Assembly (NCBI GenBank): GCA_002471665.1 | Contig: DKQK01000044.1 | Coordinates: forward strand, 4,710-12,089 | Direction: 5' to 3' | DNA length: 7,380 nt | DNA from: Gammaproteobacteria bacterium UBA7310 | GTDB lineage: Bacteria > Pseudomonadota > Gammaproteobacteria > Pseudomonadales > Ketobacteraceae | In this document: piece after piece, positions 1-5,822 of the stretch | Position numbering within the stretch: the first letter of the stretch is position 1 | Layout of the letters: every line of letters begins with the position of its first letter | Made by a program: the position numbers and the translations under genes | The notes under the pieces: model-generated | What the model saw: only the letters and a program-made list of their open reading frames with translations | What the model was told of the DNA's origin: nothing | The model's database searches: none

Positions 1-792
1 GAACATTCTCACGAACATAACCACCACCATCACTACGGTTTGGGCCCGGCCCGGGCTCATGCCCCGGGATTGGATCAGGCCCGCATGGTGCAGATCGAAA
101 AAGATATTCTCGGCAAGAATGATCAGTATGCCCGCTCCAATCGCGCCCGCTTTGCCGAACAGGGAATTTTCACCCTGAATCTGGTGTCCAGCCCCGGCTC
201 CGGTAAAACCACATTACTCACCCGAACCCTGACCGATCTGAAAGGTAAGTTTCCTTTAGCGGTCATCGAAGGCGATCAGGAAACCTCCCAGGATGCGGAG
301 CGCATCCGTGCCACCGGTGTCAACGCCATTCAGGTGAACACCGGCAAAGGCTGCCACCTGGACGGACACATGGTGGGCCACGCATTGGAAACCCTGCAAC
401 CGCAACCGGGCAGCGTATTGTTTATTGAGAACGTGGGCAATCTGGTGTGCCCCGCCGCGTTTGATCTGGGGGAGGCCCACAAAGTGGCGATCCTGTCTAT
501 TACCGAAGGGGAGGACAAACCCATCAAATATCCCGATATGTTTGCCGCTGCTGATGTGATGCTGCTGAATAAAATCGATCTGCTGCCCCATCTGGATTTT
601 GATGTGGAACGTTGCATTGAGTTTGCCCGCCGTATCAATCCCGCTATTCAGATCATCAAAGTGTCCGCCAAAACCGGCGAAGGCATGGAGCAATGGTATC
701 AGTGGCTGACACTGAATCGGCAAAGCCGCCTCATCGGGCATCCGGCCTTTGCCGAAGGCGCCAACACCGCCGAGGATACCCGTCATGCCTGA
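1..792 (+). CDS. hypB: HypB, nickel-inserting GTPase of hydrogenase maturation (5' end missing)
   Basis: HypB is a cytoplasmic, dimeric G3E-type P-loop GTPase that, with HypA, delivers Ni(II) to the hydrogenase large subunit after the Fe(CN)2CO group is in place. The frame is open from base 1, and 263 residues are visible. They begin with a His-rich run (seven His in the first eleven codons), which extends beyond the window, so the TTG at 40 is not a credible start. Visible motifs, by window residue: P-loop SPGSGKTT at 64-71; the metal-binding GCHLDGH at 117-123 (Cys118 and His119 are the expected Ni/Zn ligands at the dimer interface); ENVGNLVCPAAFDLGE, about 143-158, in the switch region; the guanine-specificity NKID at 190-193; and SAKTGEG near the C terminus. 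The His-rich N terminus is typical of nickel-storing HypB forms. The stop codon lies inside the start of hupR (8 nt overlap), indicating co-translation. The catalytic core looks intact. Identification is very secure; only the N terminus is unknown. Confidence 0.97.
   Translation, partial: EHSHEHNHHHHYGLGPARAHAPGLDQARMVQIEKDILGKNDQYARSNRARFAEQGIFTLNLVSSPGSGKTTLLTRTLTDLKGKFPLAVIEGDQETSQDAERIRATGVNAIQVNTGKGCHLDGHMVGHALETLQPQPGSVLFIENVGNLVCPAAFDLGEAHKVAILSITEGEDKPIKYPDMFAAADVMLLNKIDLLPHLDFDVERCIEFARRINPAIQIIKVSAKTGEGMEQWYQWLTLNRQSRLIGHPAFAEGANTAEDTRHA
772..776 (+). promoter_or_regulatory. Ribosome binding site that fixes the hupR start
   Basis: GAGGA lies 8 bases before the ATG at 785, inside the last codons of hypB. 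It favours the ATG over the in-frame upstream TTG at 749, which would add 12 residues ahead of the receiver domain and has no comparable Shine-Dalgarno sequence. Seen in sequence; function inferred. Confidence 0.6.
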
Positions 793-2299
793 GCTGATCG
801 ATGCCCGTTCCGGTTTGCCCTCGGTGCCCAAGCCCTTGCCCACGGTTCTGATTCTGGATGACGAACAGCGCTCGGTGGAAACCCTGGCGCGTATTCTGCA
901 GGATGAGTTCGATGTGCATTGTGCCACCACCATCGAGGAGGCGGAGGCCATTCTGCAGCGGGAATGGGTGCAGATCATTCTCTGTGATCAACGCATGCCG
1001 GAGATGACCGGTGTCGAGTTTCTGATGCGGGTACGGGAGCAATGGCCGGAAGTGATTCGCATGATTATTTCCGGGTACACCGATTCCGCCGACATCATCG
1101 ATGCGGTGAACGATGCGGGCATCTACCATTTTATTACCAAGCCCTGGCAGCCTGCTGATCTGCTGATGAAACTGCACAATGCCGCCCGACTGTTCCGCCT
1201 GCAGCGTTTGAACGAGCAACTGTCAGTGGAATTGAAGCTGCGGCCGGAAACCCTGGCCGACGAGCTGGAAGAAAAGCGTCAGTTATTGCGTGCCCGTTTT
1301 GACTGGAATCTGGGGATTGTTCGATCCCCGGACAGCGCCATGAATCATGTTTGTGAGATCATCCAGCATGTGGCCCCGTTCAACGTGAACGTATTATTGA
1401 CCGGTGAATCCGGCACCGGCAAGGAGCTGTGTGCGCGGGCATTGCATTACAACAGCCTGCGTCAGGATGGCCCCTTTGTGGCGGAAAACTGCGGTGCACT
1501 GCCGGATGAATTGCTGGAAAGTGAATTATTCGGTCACAAGCGCGGCGCCTTTACCGGGGCAGTGGATGACCGGGTGGGATTGTTTGAACGGGCCGACGGC
1601 GGCACGATTTTTCTGGATGAGATCGGCGAAGTGTCACCGGCTTTTCAAGTGAAACTGCTGCGGGTGTTGCAGGAAGGGGAGATCCGGCCCTTAGGCACCA
1701 ACACCCGCCGGAAGATCGATGTGCGGGTGGTGGCCGCCACCAATCGGGATCTGGAAAAAGACGTAAAAGAAGGCCGGTTTCGGCAGGATCTGTACTACCG
1801 CTTAGCCACCTTTGTGGTACAGCTGCCGCCACTGCGGGATCGCGCCATGGATATCGAGGCACTGGCCTACGCCATTCTGGAGGAATCATCCCGCCAGTTG
1901 GGCAAACAGGTCAAAGGTTTTACCGAAGAAGCCATTCACTGTTTGCAGGCCTATGACTGGCCCGGCAACGTGCGCGAACTGCAGAACGAAATCAAACGAA
2001 TGCTGGTGCTGGCCCATGAGGATACCCTGGGGGCCGACCTGATCAGCGCGCGCATTGTGTTGGCCGCGCCGGAGGAAGCCCAGTCGGATCTGGAATTGCT
2101 CACCGGCATCGAAGGCTCACTGAAGCAACGGGTGGAATCGTTGGAGGCGCGCATCCTTAAGGAAACCCTGATTCGTCACCGCTGGAACAAAACCCGCGCG
2201 GCGGAAGAGCTGGGTTTGTCCCGCGTGGGATTGCGCAACAAGCTGGAGCGCTACGAACTGGAACAGATTCCACAGAAACCCCAAACGGCTCAAGGATAG
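785..2299 (+). CDS. hupR: HupR/HoxA, NtrC-family response regulator for hydrogenase genes
   Basis: This is the cytoplasmic transcription activator of the H2-sensing relay, 504 residues from ATG 785. The receiver domain covers about residues 19-138, with acidic pair Asp25/Asp26, phospho-acceptor Asp68 in CDQRMP, Ser96 and Lys119. A charged linker follows. The AAA+ sigma54-interaction domain covers about 176-410: Walker A GESGTGKE 207-214, GAFTGA 254-259, Walker B TIFLDE 274-279, arginine-finger region FRQDLYYRL 332-340 and DWPGNVREL 391-399. A Fis-type helix-turn-helix closes the protein (about 468-490, NKTRAAEELGLSRVGLRNKL). Length and domain order are those of HupR/HoxA, and the sensor hydrogenase and kinase genes next door make a different NtrC-type regulator unlikely. 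In studied relatives the unphosphorylated form activates transcription and the kinase switches it off when H2 is absent; that logic is assumed here, not seen. An intact GAFTGA implies sigma54-dependent targets. The gene overlaps hypB by 8 nt and is followed after 6 bases by hupT. Confidence 0.95.
   Translation: MPELIDARSGLPSVPKPLPTVLILDDEQRSVETLARILQDEFDVHCATTIEEAEAILQREWVQIILCDQRMPEMTGVEFLMRVREQWPEVIRMIISGYTDSADIIDAVNDAGIYHFITKPWQPADLLMKLHNAARLFRLQRLNEQLSVELKLRPETLADELEEKRQLLRARFDWNLGIVRSPDSAMNHVCEIIQHVAPFNVNVLLTGESGTGKELCARALHYNSLRQDGPFVAENCGALPDELLESELFGHKRGAFTGAVDDRVGLFERADGGTIFLDEIGEVSPAFQVKLLRVLQEGEIRPLGTNTRRKIDVRVVAATNRDLEKDVKEGRFRQDLYYRLATFVVQLPPLRDRAMDIEALAYAILEESSRQLGKQVKGFTEEAIHCLQAYDWPGNVRELQNEIKRMLVLAHEDTLGADLISARIVLAAPEEAQSDLELLTGIEGSLKQRVESLEARILKETLIRHRWNKTRAAEELGLSRVGLRNKLERYELEQIPQKPQTAQG
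2292..2296 (+). promoter_or_regulatory. Ribosome binding site for hupT
   Basis: AAGGA sits 9 bases before ATG 2306 and overlaps the last codons and stop region of hupR. It supports the start giving MERSKPL and re-initiation by ribosomes finishing hupR. Confidence 0.6.
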
Positions 2300-2305
2300 A
2301 GCGCC

Positions 2306-3325
2306 ATGGAACGATCTAAACCGCTTATCCATCAGGTCACCCTGCCGGATGCATTACCTGAAGAGGTGGGGGAAAGCGCGTGGATTGAAGTGATTCAGCG
2401 CATGGATGACATCTACGCCGACCTGGTGGAACATCAGGTGGCACTGGAAGATAAAAACACCGCCCTGGAAGCGGCCTACCGTGAATTGCACCGCACCCAT
2501 GAAGAACTAAAACAAACCCAGCGGCAGCTGATCCAGGCCGAGAAAATGGCATCCCTTGGCCGCCTGGTGGCGGGGGTGGCCCACGAGCTGAACAATCCCA
2601 TCAGTTTTATCCAGGGCAATGCGTTTGCGTTGGAGGGTTACAACGCCCGCTTGCAGGGCTTTTTTACCGAACTGGAACAGCTCAATCACCCGCCGGTGAA
2701 TCAATTGCGGGAGCGCAACCGCATCGACGCCATCCTGCGGGATTTAAACCCCCTGGTGGAAGGCACCAAAGAGGGGGCAGATCGGGTTACCGAGATTGTG
2801 CAGAACCTGCTGCGGTTTACCACCCCACAGAAGCGATCGGTTGCCCCCTTTGATCTGGCGGCATTGATTCGTAATTCCATGCAATGGGTGTGTCGCAGCA
2901 ATCGGATTGCGGTGCAGCAGCATCTGGAAATACCGGAATCACTGGAAGTGGCAGGTTACGAAGGCCTGGTGCACCAGATTCTGGTGAACCTGATTCAGAA
3001 TGCCATCGATGCGGTGGAGCCGGTGAAGGCTCCCTCGCTGTGGGTCAGCGTTAAAATGGATGATCAAATGGTTGCCATTACGCTTCGCGACAACGGCCCC
3101 GGCATCAAGCGTGAACACCTGGCCACGATCTTTGATCCTTTCTTTACCACCAAACAATCCGGTAAAGGCACCGGGCTTGGCTTGTACATCAGCTATCTGC
3201 TGGCCACGGAGCAATGCGGTGGTAATCTCACGGTGCAATGCCCACCACAGGGCGGCGCTGAATTCACCCTCACCTTACCCAAAGTGATAACACAAGCCAT
3301 CACCCAGAATGGAGGCACGGCATGA
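2306..3325 (+). CDS. hupT: HupT/HoxJ-type sensor histidine kinase lacking a PAS domain
   Basis: This soluble histidine kinase is the expected partner of HupUV and HupR. It has 339 residues and no signal peptide or membrane segment. Residues 24-54 (SAWIEVIQRMDDIYADLVEH and the following coil) resemble, from memory, the N-terminal start of HupT/HoxJ. They continue directly into a long charged helix, about 36-82, with Leu at 40, 47, 54, 61, 68 and 75. Then come the transmitter motifs: H-box EKMASLGRLVAGVAHELNNP with phospho-acceptor His93; N-box NLIQNAIDA 228-236; G1 DNGPGI 262-267; F-box FDPFFTTK 276-283; G2 GKGTGLGL 286-293. All catalytic boxes are intact. HupT/HoxJ relatives are about 450 residues and carry a PAS domain between the N-terminal segment and the transmitter; about 80 residues before the H-box leave no room for one here. 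The start is set by AAGGA at 2292-2296. The stop overlaps hupU by 4 nt (ATGA). The catalytic class is certain; assignment as HupT rests on context and the N-terminal match. Confidence 0.9.
   Translation: MERSKPLIHQVTLPDALPEEVGESAWIEVIQRMDDIYADLVEHQVALEDKNTALEAAYRELHRTHEELKQTQRQLIQAEKMASLGRLVAGVAHELNNPISFIQGNAFALEGYNARLQGFFTELEQLNHPPVNQLRERNRIDAILRDLNPLVEGTKEGADRVTEIVQNLLRFTTPQKRSVAPFDLAALIRNSMQWVCRSNRIAVQQHLEIPESLEVAGYEGLVHQILVNLIQNAIDAVEPVKAPSLWVSVKMDDQMVAITLRDNGPGIKREHLATIFDPFFTTKQSGKGTGLGLYISYLLATEQCGGNLTVQCPPQGGAEFTLTLPKVITQAITQNGGTA
2423..2530 (+). other. Six-leucine heptad coiled coil in the kinase input region
   Basis: HupT residues 40-75 carry Leu at 40, 47, 54, 61, 68 and 75, exactly seven apart, with no Pro or Gly between them and mostly charged or Gln residues around them. 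This predicts a parallel dimeric coiled coil feeding straight into the dimerization and phosphotransfer helices (His93). It occupies the place where a PAS sensor domain sits in HoxJ/HupT relatives. The spacing is read directly; the structure is inferred. Confidence 0.75.
3311..3315 (+). promoter_or_regulatory. Strong ribosome binding site for hupU
   Basis: GGAGG is located 6 bases before ATG 3322, within the end of hupT. It is the best Shine-Dalgarno match in the window. It fixes the hupU start at MTSKTLLW and suggests strong translation of the sensor hydrogenase relative to the kinase. Confidence 0.7.
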
Positions 3326-4323
3326 CGTCAAAAACGCTGTTGTGGTTGCAGTCCGGTGGTTGTGGTGGTTGCAGCCTTTCATTACTGAATGCAGAGAATC
3401 CGCACCTGCTGGATCGCTTATCCCAATCCGGAATTGACCTGTTATGGCACCCCAGCCTGAGCGAATCCAACGGGCCGGAATTCCTGGCGCTCATGGAATC
3501 CATCTGTGATGGCGAGCAGGCACTGGATATATTATGCCTGGAAGGCTCCGTGATGATGGGGCCGAACGGTACCGGCCGTTTCCATTTGCTGAGTGGTACC
3601 GATCAACCCATGTTTCACTGGTTGGAAAAGCTGGCCGCCCAAGCCAAACAGGTGGTGGCGGTGGGCAGTTGCGCGGCCTTTGGTGGTATCACCTCGGCGG
3701 GGATCAATATTGGTGAAGCCAAAGGATTGCAATTCGATACCGAACAACCCGGTGGCCTGCTGGGGGAACAATGGCGCAGCCAATCATCATTGCCGGTGGT
3801 AAACATTGCCGGTTGCCCGACCCATCCCGATTGGGTGACCGAAACCCTCACGTTACTGGCGGCGGATGCTTTGCATCAAAACCAACTGGATGAATACAAC
3901 CGGCCCCGTTTTTACACCGATCACCTGGTGCACCACGGCTGCCCCCGCAACGAATATTACGAATACAAAGCCAGTTCCGAAAAGCCTGGTGATCTGGGTT
4001 GCATGATGGAACACATGGGCTGCCTGGGCACCCAGGCCCGGGCGGATTGCAATATCCGCCCCTGGAACGGCAGCGGTTCCTGTTTGAAAGGCGGATACGC
4101 CTGCGTGAATTGCACTGCACCGGGCTTTGAAGACAGCCGCCACAGCTTTATGGAAACACCCAAGCTTGCCGGCATTCCGGTGGGCTTGCCCACGGACATG
4201 CCCAAGGCCTGGTTTGTGGCGCTGGCCTCCCTGGCCAAAGCCGCCACACCGCAACGCCTGCGCAAGAACGCCGTGGCGGAGCGCCTGATCTACCCACCCG
4301 GCAAAGAGCATAAAAAATCATGA
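3322..4323 (+). CDS. hupU: HupU/HoxB, small subunit of the H2-sensing regulatory [NiFe]-hydrogenase
   Basis: This is the electron-transfer subunit of the cytoplasmic regulatory hydrogenase, 333 residues. It starts directly with the mature-type fold (MTSKTLLWLQSGGCGGCS) and has no Tat leader (RRxFxK), unlike membrane-bound uptake enzymes. Proximal cluster ligands are Cys14, Cys17, Cys117 (GSCAAFGG) and Cys165 (AGCPTHP). Distal cluster ligands are His204/Cys207 (HHGCPR), Cys227 and Cys233. Medial cluster ligands are Cys243, Cys261 and Cys264, spaced as in standard enzymes, plus Cys254 at the position where [3Fe-4S] enzymes have Pro; three [4Fe-4S] clusters are therefore predicted. About 60 residues follow the last cluster motif and end in a basic tail (GKEHKKS). 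There is no C-terminal membrane anchor. In R. eutropha the comparable HoxB extension is needed for dimerization and contact with the kinase. The gene overlaps hupT by 4 nt and hupV by 4 nt. The only realistic alternative, a catalytic group 2a small subunit, is disfavoured by the neighbours. Confidence 0.96.
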   Translation: MTSKTLLWLQSGGCGGCSLSLLNAENPHLLDRLSQSGIDLLWHPSLSESNGPEFLALMESICDGEQALDILCLEGSVMMGPNGTGRFHLLSGTDQPMFHWLEKLAAQAKQVVAVGSCAAFGGITSAGINIGEAKGLQFDTEQPGGLLGEQWRSQSSLPVVNIAGCPTHPDWVTETLTLLAADALHQNQLDEYNRPRFYTDHLVHHGCPRNEYYEYKASSEKPGDLGCMMEHMGCLGTQARADCNIRPWNGSGSCLKGGYACVNCTAPGFEDSRHSFMETPKLAGIPVGLPTDMPKAWFVALASLAKAATPQRLRKNAVAERLIYPPGKEHKKS

Positions 4324-5822
4324 GCCTGCCAACGGGAAACACATTATTGGGGCCGTTAAACCGGGTGGAAGGGGATCTGGAAATTCGCGTGCAGGAGGCC
4401 GATGGGCGCGTGCAACAGGCCTGGGTGAATTCACCGTTGTTCCGTGGCTTTGAAGTGATTCTGCAAGGCAAGCCACCCCTGGATGCATTGGTCTACACAC
4501 CCCGCATCTGTGGCATCTGTTCGGTGGCACAGTCCGTTGCCGCCGCATCGGCTTTGGCAGACTATATGGGGGTGGTGCCCACTGATAACGGCAGGCTTGC
4601 CACCAGCCTGACGCTGGCCTGTGAAAACCTGGCGGATCACCTCAGCCATTTTTATTTATTCTTTATGCCGGATTTCGCCCGCACCGGTTATCAAAAACAG
4701 CCCTGGTTTGACGCCATCCAACAACGCTTTCGTGCCCAGGTGGGTAATGTGGTGAATCAGGTGTTACCGGCGCGGTCCGCCTTTATGCAGATGACCGGTA
4801 TCCTGGCCGGTAAATGGCCCCACAGCTTAAGCCTGCAACCGGGTGGCACCAGCAAAGCCCTGGGCAGCAGCGAGCAGGTGCGCCTGTTGATGATGATTCG
4901 CAGCTTTCGCCAGTTTCTTGAGCAGGTGTTGTTTGCCGACAAGCTGGAAAACGTTGCGGCGCTGGAAAACCGCGAGCAGCTGATGGCCTGGGCGGCGTCC
5001 CATGCACAATCGGACTTCGGCCGCTTTTTGTCTTTGGTACAGCCCCTGCAATTGGATCAGCTGGGGGTTACCCGTAATACCTTTCTCAGTTACGGCGCCT
5101 ATGACATTCCCGCTAATAACAACCGGCATTTGTTCAGGCAGGGCGTGGCCCAGTGGCAGAAGCCATCTCTTAAAAGCGGTGGGCTAAAAATAAAAACCCT
5201 GGATACAACATTGATTGAAGAAGACATCGCCTATAGCTGGTTGGTGGGGGAGCGCGCCCATCCCTATCAGGGCACTACCCAGCCCGATGCCGATGTGCCC
5301 GGTTATTCCTGGTGCAAGGCGCCCCGATTGAATGGTGAAGTGGCAGAGGTGGGCGCCCTGGCGCGACAGGTGGTGAACGGCCATCCCCTGTTATTGGATT
5401 TGGTAAAAAGCGATGGCGCTGGTGTGATGAGCCGGGTGGTGGCGCGCTTACTGGAATTTACCTTGGTGGTGCCCGCCATGGAGCAATGGTGTCAGCAGCT
5501 GCAGGTGAACGAATTATTTTGTGCCGAGCAATCCCATCAGCCTGACTCCGGTAAAGGGCAGGGCTTGGTGGAAGCGGCCCGGGGCAGCCTGGGCCATTGG
5601 ATCAACGTAGTAGATGGCCGCATTGCCAACTACCAGATCATTGCACCCACCACCTGGAATTTTTCACCCCGGGATCAGCAGGGCATATGCGGGCCCTTGG
5701 AAATCGCATTGCAACACATCGAATTGAAAAATGCCGGACATGCCGCCCAGCTGCATGAATGCCTGCCCATTCAGCATGTGATTCGTTCCTATGATCCTTG
5801 TATGGTTTGCACGGTGCACTGA
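4320..5822 (+). CDS. hupV: HupV/HoxC, large (Ni-Fe) subunit of the regulatory hydrogenase
   Basis: This is the H2-binding subunit, 500 residues, cytoplasmic. Active-site ligands are Cys64 and Cys67 in RICGICSVAQ and Cys494 and Cys497 in DPCMVCTVH. Conserved LNRVEG lies at 13-18 (Glu17) and SPLFRGFE at about 38-45. Three traits mark the sensor class. The protein ends exactly at His500, with no C-terminal peptide for a maturation protease. The L2 motif ends in Gln71 instead of His. Ile66 and Phe114 (in HFYLFFMPDF) sit where catalytic enzymes have Val and Leu; these match HoxC Ile62/Phe110, with a constant offset of four. In R. eutropha these bulky residues narrow the gas channel and keep O2 out. 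HupV should pair with HupU, need HypB and HypF for its cofactor, and need no endopeptidase. The start overlaps the hupU stop as ATGA, with only a weak upstream AAGAG at 4304-4308, so it is probably translated by coupling. The stop shares one base with the hypF start. Confidence 0.97.
   Translation: MSLPTGNTLLGPLNRVEGDLEIRVQEADGRVQQAWVNSPLFRGFEVILQGKPPLDALVYTPRICGICSVAQSVAAASALADYMGVVPTDNGRLATSLTLACENLADHLSHFYLFFMPDFARTGYQKQPWFDAIQQRFRAQVGNVVNQVLPARSAFMQMTGILAGKWPHSLSLQPGGTSKALGSSEQVRLLMMIRSFRQFLEQVLFADKLENVAALENREQLMAWAASHAQSDFGRFLSLVQPLQLDQLGVTRNTFLSYGAYDIPANNNRHLFRQGVAQWQKPSLKSGGLKIKTLDTTLIEEDIAYSWLVGERAHPYQGTTQPDADVPGYSWCKAPRLNGEVAEVGALARQVVNGHPLLLDLVKSDGAGVMSRVVARLLEFTLVVPAMEQWCQQLQVNELFCAEQSHQPDSGKGQGLVEAARGSLGHWINVVDGRIANYQIIAPTTWNFSPRDQQGICGPLEIALQHIELKNAGHAAQLHECLPIQHVIRSYDPCMVCTVH

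Noticed and set aside
40..42. TTG as the start codon of hypB
   Set aside because: The frame is open to base 1 and the upstream codons encode the His-rich region typical of HypB, so the gene begins before the window.
44..68. GC-rich near-palindrome (CCCGGGC / GCCCCGGG arms) as a possible terminator
   Set aside because: The arms are imperfect, no T-tract follows, and it sits in the open hypB frame just after the His-rich segment.
749..751. In-frame TTG as an earlier start for hupR
   Set aside because: ATG 785 has GAGGA at suitable spacing and gives a normal short lead into the receiver domain; the TTG would enlarge the overlap with hypB without benefit.
256..978. Long antisense open frame opposite hypB and the start of hupR
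   Set aside because: It spans two well-supported genes, has no recognisable motifs or initiation signals, and reads as a shadow of GC-rich coding sequence.
3346..3380. GGTGGTTG-type tandem microrepeat near the hupU start
   Set aside because: It is explained by the conserved GGCGGC cluster motif using Gly GGT and Cys TGT/TGC codons.
4525..4540. TGGCAC followed by TTGC, resembling a sigma54 -24/-12 promoter inside hupV
   Set aside because: Six bases separate the two elements instead of five, so the GG/GC spacing is one base too long. It also lies over the codons that follow the RICGIC active-site motif, so coding constraint explains it.
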